Source: Aplectana chamaeleonis (Eukaryota; Nematoda; Chromadorea; Rhabditida; Cosmocercidae). From it: a stretch of 64,000 bases of DNA. A program made the position numbers and the translations under genes. This document shows, in pieces, positions 34,872 through 45,013 of the stretch. How positions within the stretch are numbered: position 1 is the stretch's first letter; the number at the start of each line of letters is the position of its first letter. The notes beneath the pieces are model-generated. The model did no database searches and was not told where the DNA came from. It was given only the letters and a program-made list of their open reading frames with translations. The DNA lies in NCBI GenBank assembly GCA_029168955.1, contig JAPDOI010000383.1, positions 496,001 through 560,000 of the forward strand, in the 5' to 3' direction.

Positions 34872-36246
34872 TATAAAGCCTTGGTCGATTGGAACGATCA
34901 ACACTATCGCAGGCTCATAGATCTCCAACAAGAAATGCATGGTTTGGACCCTGATTCATCCGTTTTAAAACGTCTGGCAACAATTACTGCATCGAATTTT
35001 GCCTTTTTCTTGTTGAAATCTTTAAACCTAATATCTTAAAGAGCTCTTAATATAAGCTTTTAACGCCAGCAGTAGTGGAACAATATTGGTAATTCCGTGA
35101 TTTCTATTGGCTCCGCGGCGATTTCGCACGGTAGAACGCTAATAAACCGCGAAATTCTCATGGTTTCTACGCGTGCTGCTGCGGAGCGGCGGTTTCAGAT
35201 AGTGAGAGAGGGCATGACAGGCAGAGGGAGCAGAATCGCCCGCGCCGCTCGCGCCATTAGTCGTGGAAATTATGACGTTTTACATAGGATATTTCTCCTG
35301 CGCAGTAATGAAATATCGGGTCATCTGGGACGGAAAGACATCAGATGGTCTTAGAATTTTTCCGCGTTTCGCTTTCTGAAAACCGTATTTCCACGCGTTT
35401 TCATGCGTTTAGCGCCCGATTACCGAAACCCGCAAACAACCGATTTTCGAATTTTTATTTCGCTCATGCCTGATTTGAGCCAGTATGACTCACCGGTGGG
35501 TCAAGGTATAAGGTGACGCAATATATCCAAACGTGTAGTAACCCTAAATTAGGCGTGGTCGTGAATGGATTAATACCATGGACGGGATACAAACTTGAAA
35601 GCACAAGACATCCAAAAAAGTACCTTTCAGATTTCATGCTTATCTTGGAGAGCATCACTAGCTGATCACAATGGTATCCCTGGAATCATTCCAAGCCCCG
35701 TCCAAACGGAGTTATGGCTCCTGAAAGATGCTTATATTATTAGGGCGAAAATTAAGTGGCTGAGTTTTCTCAGGCCCGTATATCTCTTCATTTACATTCG
35801 CTGAACGAGAGCGAACTAGAATGAGAAGACAAACCGGCATTGAAGTTAAGATCGAAGACATGGGTGAAATTTACCCATCCATCCAGTCGCTATTGAGTTC
35901 GAAAATCAAGAAGGGGACTTGGCCCGTCTCGGTGACTGAGTGGGGTCGGGCCCGTAGTGGTCGCTTCTATCTCGCGTATTTTTCGGAGTTGAGATCTTGC
36001 ATCTGGCACGTGTTATACAGGAGGGGTCTACCACATAATTACTTGAAAATCTGAAAATTCATGTGTGGGGGTATACTGTGCCTTTGAGAATAGCGTCTAC
36101 TGCAATTGCGCTGCATGTGCGCCGCCCGAAATTCGGAATAATCGATAACTGACTACCATGCGGTGCGGTATTTTTATAGTTCAGTGCAGGAAGTATGACA
36201 TGTCTTCGTCCGCCAAAAAACATTGATCATATTTCTTTGTTTGCAG
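34872..36246. other. Long intron between E8 and E9, no independent gene
   Basis: Apart from the intron phrases shared with other units near its 3' end (for example GCCGCCCGAAATTCGGAATAA and the exon-proximal acceptor region), no gene is supportable. A plus-strand open frame at 35821-36054 has no recognisable domain. Confidence 0.4.
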
Positions 36247-36336
36247 TCTTCCAACGTACAATATGATGAGTGAAGCACCGTGGCAGCTGTACGTGCACGG
36301 AAGAGGCGCCAATGTTCCAGAAATTCGACCAGCGAT
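36247..36336 (+). CDS. Repeat exon E9 of TAF12-like gene
   Basis: A 90-bp exon between GTTTGCAG and GTAAGTAT; it encodes LPTYNMMSEAPWQLYVHG and ends PEIRPAM. It remains open despite strong divergence, which argues for selection on the frame. Confidence 0.7.
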
Positions 36337-36892
36337 GTAAGTATCCTATGCTTTAACAGTTTGAGGGGGTTGTCTCACTACCAGTGACGCGAGACAGCGA
36401 CAACTCTTATGAGATTCATTGATTTTCGCCTGCCCCTCGCGTCTTTGGAAGTATAACAGCGACTAGTAAAACTGTGCCTGCCAGTTTCTCGCCGCTTGAT
36501 GGGGCACCTTTTCACGATAAATACGAAGATTCGGCGTTTTCAATTTGTAAGGGGATTTTGCCGCTCTATCGGATTCCAGGACCAACCCAACCAGTTAAAA
36601 ACTTGGCGAGTTTGGCCACCTGGTTATTTACTAGAGTTGAATATTCGAAAATTTTCGGGGTAGATTTCTGCATTTTTCTGAGCGATGGAGTGAAAAACGT
36701 TGACCAAAAGACCTTTGAAAAGCGCTCCCGATTTCAATTCTGTATAATAGCGTGTACGCAATACTGCGCGAGTTCCTAATCCACGCGGTAGGTTTCGTCA
36801 ATGTGGCACGTTCTAATGCGCCGGTGTATACAACGGTCCTGACCGGAAACTTGTTCATTCGACTAATATCGATTATTGTTCTCCACTTGCAG

Positions 36893-36985
36893 TCATCCTC
36901 CGATGTATAATGTGGTTCATGATCCAGCAGGGCAGCTGCAGCAGCAGGGAAGGGTCGGCAATGTTCCAGAATTCCACCCAGCGTT
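36893..36985 (+). CDS. Repeat exon E10 of TAF12-like gene
   Basis: A 93-bp exon between CACTTGCAG and GTAAGTAT; it encodes HPPMYNVVHDPAGQLQQQ and ends PEFHPAL. Its final two bases (TT) join the first base (G) of the terminal exon at 43312 to give a leucine codon in frame. Confidence 0.75.
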
Positions 36986-37107
36986 GTAAGTATCCTACGT
37001 TTTAACAATGTGAAGAGTTTGTCGTAGTCCCATTAATGCAGGACAGCTGCAACGCTTGTAAGCCGTATTGACTGCGTCGCGTCGTAGGGAGTATACTTTT
37101 ACATTTT

Positions 37108-37460
37108 CAGATTTTTTTCGAATATTCGACTTTTCGAATAATTCGGAATTTTGAAGTTTTCGAATATTCGACTTTTCGAATAATTCGGGATTTTGAACTT
37201 TTCGGATATTCGACTTTTCGAATTATTCGGGATTTTCAACTATTCGAATATTCGAGTTTTCGAATAATTCGGGATTTTGAACTTTTCGGATATTCGACTT
37301 TTCGAATTATTCGGGATTTTCAACTATTCGAATATTCGAGTTTTCGAATAATTCGGGATTTTGAACTTTTCGAATATTCGACTTTTCGAATAAAAAGTCG
37401 ACTTTTTCAATCGACTGTCGAATAATTTTTCGAATTTTTCCATTCGACTTTTCGAGTAAG
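37108..37460 (+). repeat. 42-bp minisatellite array, left
   Basis: Tandem variants of a 42-bp unit containing TTTTCGAATATTCGACTTTT, CGAATAATTCGGGATTTTGA. The same unit in the same orientation forms the array at 38870-39150. Confidence 0.9.
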
Positions 37461-38223
37461 TCACTATTTTCGAGAAAGAGGCTACATCACTTCAGCGAAC
37501 GTATTCTATTTTTCTTTTGGGATTCAACTAAACTGTCGAAAAGGGAAGCGAACAAACTATTCAAGAAACGGTTGGCTATACAGTGCGTTCCATTTTTATG
37601 AACACCTCAGCTTTTAACGATACCGCTTCGCGGTTTTCACTGGCACTAGCGTATTCAGGGTGTTGGAAAACCTGTATATCTATGGTTCTGGAATTTCATC
37701 TTTCTGAGAACCTTCCTTATAATGCTTTATATGACTTTTGACCATTCCATTGTTTATGAACATTCTGACTGAACACCGACCTAAACACTTCCCCTTATTT
37801 GTCAAACTACACGTTAAGGTCAGAGTTGACTAATACTTCCTTTGTCAATATTGCTTGTTTTTCTCACCTGTCCAGGGTGAAAAAAGAAACGCTCCAGACC
37901 CCTAACACCGAACAAGCAACCATCGCAACCCTTCCAGAAGTTGAAAGCTTGGCTTGTTTCTTACTACATGAGAAATAGCAACGCCTAGAATGAAAATTCA
38001 ATCGAATGAGGCGCAGGGAATTCTTCCGAAAGAGATGAATGTTGGATTTGGAGGCATTTACCGAGCACAACGGTCGGTGGCATTAGCCGGGCCGAGGCCG
38101 CTGGACGGCTGTTGTATAAGATATATATCGAGCATTCTTTTTCTGCAAAACGGCGTTTTATGTCGTTTTTTTATTTAGCAACAAATGGTCAACGAATTGA
38201 GCAACAAATGCTCGAGTGTCGTC
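37461..38223. other. Interior of the 2.1-kb insertion, no gene
   Basis: At 37579 the phrase CAGTGCGTTCCATTTTTATG resembles a Tc1-type terminus, but no partner was found. No coding region is supportable. Confidence 0.35.
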
Positions 38224-38245
38224 GGTTTAATTACCCAAGTTTGAG
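38224..38245 (+). ncRNA. Exact SL1 leader with GT donor: spliced-leader RNA candidate or relic
   Basis: All 22 bases equal the nematode SL1 leader (GGTTTAATTACCCAAG...), followed immediately by GTACATGACCCCGC, so a splice donor sits where an SL RNA has one. The next 30 bases could form a stem (GGCC-GCTGGA-GGCC). No clear Sm-binding site (AATTTTTGG type) follows at the expected distance. It lies inside a mobile insertion. I rate an SL-derived repeat as more likely than a working gene. Confidence 0.55.
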
Positions 38246-38869
38246 GTACATGACCCCGCTTGGCCGCTGGAGGCCCCGCTAAACAGCTAGCGCCCTCGTT
38301 GATGCTAGGCGCAGTGGCCGCGTTGCGATTTGGCATGCCGGCCGCGTTGCACACCGGTGCGTGTGTATTTTTATGGAAAATTTTCTACTCAGAAAGGCTT
38401 CTCGCCCGGGCTCGAAGCAGCTGCTCACCCACTACAGTCTTTACCACGCTCGCAGAGGCCACTACCGCGGACAAGAAAACTTCGGATTTTGGGCTCCACG
38501 GCCACTATCTCGTTGGCGACGCCGGCTCTTCAGCGGGGCGTGGAGAGGGTTTTTGTCTGAGGGATTCGCCGCGTGCGACGGCTGTCAGGGCTAGGCGTGA
38601 TTGAGTGCTGCGCTGGGCGCGACGGGTTGTACCAGTTCCTACACCGCGACGCAAGTATGCACTAGACCTTACGGTGAGAACTATGAAAGATCCCTTACGA
38701 GTCGCGGGCCACATGAGTGAGTCATCATTGATAGTTTCGCTCTACCTTGATTTCTAAACACATCTACGACTTGCGTCAATGTGCTTCTTTGGCGCGCAAC
38801 CTGCTCGTGAGTCAATGAAACAATTTACTCGAAAAAATCGACTATCGAGTTCATTCGAATGTTCTCGTA
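38246..38869. other. GC-rich interior of the 2.1-kb insertion
   Basis: Overlapping plus-strand open frames at 38260-38604 come from GC-rich sequence with no recognisable domain. The phrase GAACTATGAAAGATCCC near 38680 is shared with 26188. Confidence 0.35.
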
Positions 38870-39150
38870 GATTTTCGAATATTCGACTTATCGAATAATT
38901 CGGGATTTTAAACTTTTCGAATATTCGACTTTTCGAATAATTCGGGATTTTGAACTTTTCGAATATTCGAGTTTTCGAATAATTCGGGATTTTGAACTTT
39001 TCGAATATTCGACTTTTCGAATAATTCGGGATTTTGAACTTTTCGAATATTCGAGTTCTCGAATAATTCGGGATTTTGCCTTTTTCGAATATTCGACTTT
39101 TCGAATAATTCGAAGTCGACTTTTTCAGTCGAATGATTTTTCGAATCATT
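38870..39150 (+). repeat. 42-bp minisatellite array, right
   Basis: Six or so units of the same 42-bp repeat as at 37108-37460. On the minus strand it reads as a 14-residue periodic peptide (KIPNYSKSRIFEKF), which is a translation artefact. Confidence 0.9.
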
Positions 39151-39486
39151 CGATTCGGTCAAAGTATAGTAGGGAGTATAGCAGCGACCGCTACAACGGT
39201 GTCTGACAGTCACTCACCGTATCTTAGGGCGCTTAATCAGGATATATACAAGGATTTGGTGTCTTAAATTCGCAAGGGATCATCCTGCGCATTTTAGGTC
39301 ATTTTCGGGACCAGCCGTCTTCCGGGTTGGATCTAACTCGGGTTCGCCGACCATGGCAAGCTTGCAGTGGAAATGTTTATGGCTGTAAATGCATCTGTAA
39401 AAACGTCATGTATTGTTAATATCTATTAGGCCTCCATAGTAAATCTGTGCGGGATCCTGCCCCGAGCTGCAGGTTCCAAGAAGTTA

Positions 39487-39713
39487 CAGGCCATAAAACG
39501 GCCAATGTCTCACCGTCGACTGCGTACCACGCGCTGCGCGACCGCACGTGCGTCGGAAGCAGACGAGTTTTGGCCGCCGCGCGGCGGCCGAAACGTCGCG
39601 CGGCGGCCAAAACTCGTCGCGCGGCGGCCAAACCCGTCTGCTTCCGACGCGCGTGCGGTCGCGCAGCGCGTGGTACGCAGTCGACGGTGAGACATTGGCC
39701 GTTTTATGGCCTG
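39487..39713. mobile_element. GC-rich palindromic MITE, copy 2
   Basis: Nearly identical to 20426-20655 in both arms, with TA on both sides (39485-39486, 39714-39715). Only the GCCGCCGCGCGG centre differs in repeat number. It lies in the last intron of the TAF12-like gene. Confidence 0.9.
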
Positions 39714-39715
39714 TA

Positions 39716-40502
39716 CTAGCTCAAAAAGGTCGTTTTTTCGGTTTCTTTGTACTTTCCAAACTGGGCCCAAAACTACCTCCCTGAGCTAAGTTTGGCTGAA
39801 GGCACATTCTCCAAACTTTGTATAGACTGATAGCGTTTTGGACTTGTATGGATTTTCGGTTGGGCGTTTTAGATGGCTCCGGAGGCGTTTTAGAAAAATG
39901 TTCCAGATTTGACTGAAAATTCTCCCAGGTGTGTTATTTGGGGCGCTGATCACGAATCTGGGGTTCACCTGTCGATTTTCCAATGTTGCCGACTAAATTC
40001 GTTCAAAGCCTTCAATCAGGGAAAAATTTGAGGGCAAAACGCGACTTCTGACGGTTTCCGAAACGATACGATAGAATTGGCTGAAAATGCTTCTCCCAGG
40101 GTTATTTGGAGTGCTAACCACGAATCTGGAGTCCGTTTATCGATTTTTGACAGATTACTGTAAATTACGGCTGGTTAACGGTTGTTTGGTTAAAGTCTCA
40201 GATTTGACTCAAAATTTGTATACGGGAGTCATTCGGGGTGGAGAATACGAATTTAACGCCCTTTTGTCGATTTTCAAATTACTAAGGTAGGTTTCGCCCC
40301 CCTGAATCACATGGTACCTACCGTAACCTACAGTAAACCTCAGAATTTTGACAAACGGACTTCAGATTTGTGTTTTCAACGCTAGATTACCCCCCCACAC
40401 ACGCACACACATACAAGTTTTGAGCGAAGTCCGATAAAATTTTATGAAACACAAAAAAATTCTGATGGGTAGCATTGCCTTTTCGCGAGGCTTGAAAAAT
40501 GC
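39716..40502. other. Intronic sequence, no gene
   Basis: Two loosely related segments (near 39900-39970 and 40085-40160) share TCCCAGGNNGTTATTTGG and CACGAATCTGG phrases, so a local duplication is likely. A CA-rich run lies near 40390-40410. Confidence 0.4.
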
Positions 40503-40811
40503 TCTTATAGTCTACAGCAATGGAAGTAGGACCTGGTGAGGTTGCGGACTCTTTCTAACATACTGTAGTCTGATTGTGTTATCACTCATTTTTTCGAAAT
40601 AACTGAGATTGGTCGGTGAGTTTTTGTTTCCACTCTCACATTTTCACCTGTTTTCATTGCTTCCACAGATGTCGTCATATCGATGAAAACACAGACTCAC
40701 CTATCCATCACAGCTGTTTCGGAAAAATCAGTGATACCACTAACAAACTACCGTATGTTAGGACGAGTCCGCAACCTCACCAGGTTCTACTTCCATTGCT
40801 GTAGACTATAA
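40503..40811. mobile_element. Foldback element with arms of about 120 bp
   Basis: Left arm TATAGTCTACAGCAATGGAA and onward is repeated inverted at the right (to about 40811), sharing ACCTGGTGAGGTTGCGGACT. The whole would fold into a long hairpin with a spacer of about 60 bp. Confidence 0.8.
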
Positions 40812-41266
40812 CTTCTTGGAACCAGCAGCTCGGAGCGAGATTCTGTGCTGTTTTACTATTGTGCCACAAGAGATACTAACAGTACTAGTCTCATTTGCAG
40901 ATGTGTTTACCACTAAAAAGGTTGTGATCGATCTAAGGTGTGTACAGCGAAGGTAGAGCCTCCTGCAACTACGCTACGTGCCCCGAACATGAAAAACGCC
41001 ACAGAATTACCCCAGCCTGGTGATTACTAGCAAGTTTCAGTTTCACAGAGGTCTTTGGAGAGAGTTTCAGTTTTGGTTGCATTTCCAGCATTTTTTTGTT
41101 GGAGAGTTTTTTGTTTTGTCAATTTCTTCTGCATGTAAAAGGCTGAAAGATGTAAAGGAAAGGGGTGTCAGCACAGTATGTCTCCATTTCTGTTCGCGCT
41201 TATTGGTTTTCGTGCTCAACCTACAGTCGACACAGATCGTACGGATATTTTACATTCCTTGTTAGG

Positions 41267-41326
41267 CGTTGGCGCAAGCTCGGTGCATCTATGTTATAAC
41301 TGATGCGCACCGAGTTTGCGTCAACG
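41267..41326. repeat. Short conserved hairpin, copy 3
   Basis: Arms CGTTGGCGCAAGCTCGGTGC and the complement of CGTTGACGCAAACTCGGTGC, followed by AATAAAGAACGCAGAGAA. Third member of the family at 800 and 34046. Confidence 0.6.
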
Positions 41327-41632
41327 CACAATAAAGAACGCAGAGAATCAGTGCGATCCGTGCGAACTGACCTTGGAATTCAAACCTCGGCTACTATAGA
41401 GTGACCTCCGCCTAGGGAGTCATTATATAGTAGGTTTTTTTTCTGTACGACCTCTTTCTTATTGGCTGACGTGTAGTTTTGCTGTTAGGTCTGTACACGA
41501 CTTCTCAAGTCAGACGTGGCGGAAAGGGGTAATTCCTTGATCTGGACACTCTCCAGTTTTGTTTTTACAGCTGGGTAAGTTGCAGACAACAGTACGATCA
41601 GGGTCCACCAGTCCGTAGGCAAGGGTCTCGAA

Positions 41633-41888
41633 CAGGGATGAGCGGAATAAAAATATGAAATTTCGGAAATCGGTTTTCGGGTTTCGGAACAAATTTTTTT
41701 CTCGGGCTTCGGAAATCGGACGCGAAACGCCGAAAAATTCAGAAATCATCTAGTGTTTTCCTACGTCCCAGATTACCCGATATTTTCGCATTCCGCCGCC
41801 TTTTCTGCGGTTTTCGGAACGCGGAATGCCAAAATTGCGCGAAACTGCGGGTTTCGGAACGCGACACGCGGAACTCCGCTCATCCCTG
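41633..41888. mobile_element. hAT-type MITE, CAGGGATGAGCGGA family, copy 2
   Basis: Starts CAGGGATGAGCGGAATAAAA and ends TCCGCTCATCCCTG, with a perfect 8-bp duplication GTCTCGAA (41625-41632, 41889-41896). Same family as 31959-32251. Confidence 0.9.
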
Positions 41889-41896
41889 GTCTCGAA

Positions 41897-42647
41897 GGAG
41901 AAACGCACCGCCCCCTAATAGGATTTTTTCCGAAAATTTCTTCGAATGAAATCTGCAGTGTGTGAAAGTTTCACACTTTTCTTATCGGAATAATTTTGAA
42001 TGTGAAATTTTTATTTTGCTTCAGGATGTTGGCAACTGCGTTTTTCCCAAAACTGCTTGAAAAAATTTAGTTACACTTGCTCGCCTAATTTTTGGAAGCC
42101 TTAGTCGATGAATTTCTCAGGTACTGAACTTCTATTAAAGTTTTTTGTTGGTAAGCAGTGAAAAAATCGCTCAAAAAATTCATCATTCTCTCAGAATTTT
42201 CATTTTTTTTTCTTTTAAACAACCCCGCTGGCAGGCTTTCCATTCCTGCTCGCCCCTTACTATTAGTGCAGTGGCGTACCAAACAGAGTGTGCGGAAATT
42301 TTTTGAAACTTCCAGAAAACAGAAAATCGAGTTAGAAAACAGAAAGGCCAAAACGGCTAGAAAACAGAAATTTTCGCACACCCCAAAGTGGCTTCTTGTT
42401 GTGGGAGCGCTAGAGTGGCTTCTTCCTATTTGTCGCTTCTTCAGGGGAAATGAGAACGCTGCCAAACGAGGGATCTCATTGGCAGTTCACTGAAATAAGG
42501 GAGAAGGTACAAGGAGAAGTTGGCCACGCCCCTTACCCCAAAAGCTAAACCACGCACCTCGCCCCGAAAAGGGAACCAAGAGCTCTGCTATCGTACATGC
42601 TGCCGTTGAGCATCGCCGCACATAAAGTACTTTTGTTCAGCTTAGTG
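41897..42647. other. Intronic sequence, no gene
   Basis: Around 42290-42370 a phrase like TAGAAAACAGAAA repeats several times. No independent gene is supportable. Confidence 0.4.
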
Positions 42648-42764
42648 TAGTGAATGGGCGGGGCTGTGACGGCAGATCGTCGCGCGCGATCGAAACCCCG
42701 TTGGCCGGTAATGCCGCCATCGCCGCACGACTAGCCGTAATGATCGCACCTGGCCTATTCACTA
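42648..42764. mobile_element. Small inverted-repeat element, tentative
   Basis: TAGTGAATGGGC at the left and GCCTATTCACTA at the right are inverted, bounding 117 bp of GC-rich sequence. Arms are short and no duplication is clear. Confidence 0.4.
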
Positions 42765-43068
42765 GACTATATCTGATAAGGATACCATACCAATTTCTTC
42801 GCTTTCATAGATCTTGGTTTCCTCTGGGAAATTTTTTTTGGTTTGGGGGCATTGGAGGCAGAGCCAACTTTGCCCATATAGTTTCTCTTTTATTGGAGCG
42901 AACTCGGAGTCGTCGCTTGGCAAGGTTGCTATTCGCGGTGGATGGACTATAATATCACAAAATTACCCTTGAGGTTGGGCTGAGCATGACAGCTTGCCGT
43001 TAGTCACTTGTGAAAAGACCTGAGACCGGCGTAAAACTCGCGTGAATTCGCGAGTGAGTTAGAGATGG

Positions 43069-43257
43069 TTAGGTCCGTGGCTTGTTTCCTAATGAAAAAA
43101 AAAACATTTAAATTAGAACCAAGGCTGGCGCGGCGGTTGAATTTACACTGGCGACTGGCTGGTAATTATCAGCCAGCCGCCGCTGAGATCCAAGTCGCCG
43201 CTCCAGCCGCGGTTTGAATTTGAATGTTTTTCTTGAGGAAACAAGCCACAGACCTAA
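43069..43257. mobile_element. MITE, TTAGGTCCGTGG family, copy 1
   Basis: Termini TTAGGTCCGTGGCTTGTTTC and the complement of TTAGGTCTGTGGCTTGTTTC bound 189 bp that also contain an internal GCTGGCGCGG phrase shared with the copy at 63644-63851. It ends about 55 bp before the terminal exon. Confidence 0.8.
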
Positions 43258-43311
43258 CTTTATGTATTGATTTGTTGAGATGATAATACCACGAAATATT
43301 GCTTTTTGCAG

Positions 43312-44959
43312 GGTTCGTCGTCCTGAATGGCCGAACAATGATCAACATGCAAATGCTCCTCCGGCGGAAAGGGCAAACACCATTTCTAGATCTCCACCAG
43401 CTAGAAACCGTAGTAACTTGCTGGATCATTCTACCATTGATCGCTTGGCGAAGGAAGTCAGCGAAAGATTGGTGTTGGACGATACTGTGAAGAATATGCT
43501 CAGTGAATATGTGGAAGACTTTACTGGCAGGATCATAAAAAGGATCGGCATGTTAGCTCAAAGTCGTGGTAAGAACCATATTCGACCTAGCGACCTCAAT
43601 CAGGTTATGGACAACCTTTACACCGTTTCGCCGCCAATGCAGAACACGGCTGGTCGTGGTCGTAACTCTAGACATCAGAATGTTTCGCATAAAATCCCAC
43701 CACTGCTGAGTATCGTGACGTCAAATGCGCAACCGAAGCCACTATTTGGACGATCCTGTTGGCAACCTGGACAGGACGACCTGCTGATGTCACCACCGCC
43801 GGGTTGGCATGGTGCAGCCCCACAGAAGGGCGCCTCATCTCGTCGCAAGTCCCTGAATCAAGAGTCAATGTCAGCAGTGCAAGAAAATTCCCCGAAAGCT
43901 ACGCCGAGAGAGGAGAGTGCGGATGAGGATTTACCGGGCTATGAGGAAATGAAGAAGCGTTTGGGCGAGCAATTCTCAGGAACTAAGTCGGTAGAGGAGA
44001 GCATGGAAAAGGATCCTCTAGTGCCTGAGCCTGAAAAAAAGCGTATGGAGAAGGGGCGTTCGAGCGCCAAGCCGGAAACGAAGTGTGTGCAGAAGGACGA
44101 TTTCGGAGCGAATCCGGAACAAGAGTGTGTGGAGATGGGGCGCCCGAGCGCCAAGCCGGAAACGAAGTGTGTGCAGAAGGACATTCCGGGAGCGAATCCG
44201 GAAAAGAAGCGCGTGGAGAAGGGGTCTCCGGGCGACAAGCCGGAAACGAAGTGTGTGCAGAAGGACATTCCGGGAGCGAATCCGGAAAAGAAGCGCGTGG
44301 AGAAGGGGTCTCCGGGCGACAAGCCGGAAACGAAGTGCGTGCAGAAGGACGGTCCCGGAGCGAACCCGGAACAAGAGTGTGTGGAGGAGGGGCGTCCGAG
44401 CGCCAAGCCGGAAATGAAGTGTGTGCAGAAGGACATTCCGGGAGCGAATCCGGAAAAGAAGCGCGGGGAGAATGGGCCTTCGAGCGCCAACCCAGAAACA
44501 AAGTGTGTGCAGAATGATTTCCGCGGAGCGAATCCGGAAAAGAGGCGCGTGAATGGGCCTCCGGGCGACAAGCCGGAAACGAAGTGCGTGCAGAAGGACG
44601 GTCCCGGAGCGAATCCGGAAAGGAAGCACGTGGAGAAGGGGCCTGCGAGCGCCAAGCCGGAAACAAAGTGTGTGCAGAAGGAGTTTCGCGGAGCGAATCC
44701 GGAAAAGAGGCGCGTGAAGGGGCCTCCGAGCGACAAGCCGGAAACGAAGTGTGTGCAGAAAGGCATTCCGGGAGCGAATCCGGAAAAGAAGCGCATGGAG
44801 AAGGGGCCTTCGAGCGCCAAGCCGGAAACAACGTGTGTGCAGAAGGATTTCCGCGGAGCGAATCCGGAAAAGAGGCGCATGGAACAAGATTCTCCGGGAA
44901 GTAAACCAAATAAGAGACGCAGGAGGCGTCGTAACAGAGGAACCAAAGGCGAGGAGTAG
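43312..44959 (+). CDS. Terminal exon: TAF12-like histone fold plus repeat tail
   Basis: The exon follows TTTTTGCAG and runs open to TAG at 44957-44959. Near its start, STIDRLAKEVSERLVLDDTV, SEYVEDFTGRIIKRIGMLAQ and PSDLNQVMDNLYTV (about 43430-43630) have the helix pattern and key residues of the TAF12 histone fold, a TFIID/SAGA subunit that pairs with TAF4 in family members studied. A linker follows, then ten copies of a roughly 28-residue repeat around KPETKCVQKDIPGANPEK (44069-44880), then a basic tail with KPNKRRRRRR. The repeat tail is not something I know from TAF12 proteins. Upstream coding exons are the duplicated exons E1-E10, which share its splice phase. Expected to act in the nucleus, by homology. 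The histone fold could belong to another TAF-like family. Confidence 0.75.
44069..44880 (+). repeat. Coding minisatellite, ten units of about 84 bp
   Basis: Ten in-frame units centred on GAAACGAAGTGTGTGCAGAA and GGAGCGAATCCGGAA. Most are 84 bp; a few are six bases shorter. Unit length keeps the reading frame. Long open frames on the other strand and in other frames across this stretch are periodic shadows. Confidence 0.95.
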
Positions 44960-45007
44960 ATAGTATTGTTGGATCCTCAAGTGATTTTGTTGCGGTTATT
45001 GTTGCTC

Positions 45008-45013
45008 AATAAA
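45008..45013 (+). terminator. Polyadenylation signal of the TAF12-like gene
   Basis: AATAAA lies 49 bases after the stop codon, inside TTGCTCAATAAATTG, a normal spacing for a nematode mRNA 3' end. Confidence 0.75.

Larger units (their letters stand above)
27591..37095 (+). repeat. Array of duplicated exon-intron units
   Basis: About ten diverged units of roughly 0.5 to 2 kb (some enlarged by insertions) each carry one short exon bounded by TTGCAG and GTACGTATCC-like splice sites. Intron phrases recur in the same order in many units: CAGCAACTATCGT, AAGAAGCCGCGACGCTATGA, ATCCCCGCTTCTCCGCTTGCCA before the exon, and CAGCAGGCTGTCATACTTTTA, CGAGGCAGCGACCACACTCA after it. The array arose by repeated tandem duplication of a whole unit. 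A unit at 27990-28080 keeps an acceptor but has lost most of its exon. Confidence 0.9.
37096..39168. mobile_element. 2.1-kb insertion with 42-bp tandem arrays near both ends
   Basis: The identical 12-mer GTAGGGAGTATA lies on both sides (37084-37095 and 39169-39180), and the flanks together make one normal duplicated unit (GGGAGTATA followed by GCAGCGACCGCTAC). The segment between is therefore an insertion. It carries 42-bp tandem repeats at both ends and, near its middle, an exact SL1 sequence. No transposase is visible. The superfamily is unknown; a 9- to 12-bp duplication would fit Mutator-like elements. Confidence 0.7.

Noticed and set aside
37108..37460. Regularly spaced repeats that might suggest a CRISPR array
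   Set aside because: Units are contiguous with no unique spacers, and the genome is eukaryotic.
37579..37600. Tc1-like transposon end
   Set aside because: Only one terminus-like phrase is present; no partner end or transposase was found.
38260..38604. Possible 114-residue gene
   Set aside because: Three overlapping frames are open because of GC content; no domain or start context, and it lies in a mobile insertion.
38754..39149. Minus-strand protein with a 14-residue period (KIPNYSKSRIFEKF)
   Set aside because: It is the translation of the 42-bp minisatellite; the length being a multiple of three keeps it open.
43939..44980. Long minus-strand and alternate-frame proteins across the coding repeat
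   Set aside because: They are periodic shadows of the 84-bp minisatellite; the plus frame carries the histone fold, splice acceptor, stop and polyadenylation signal.
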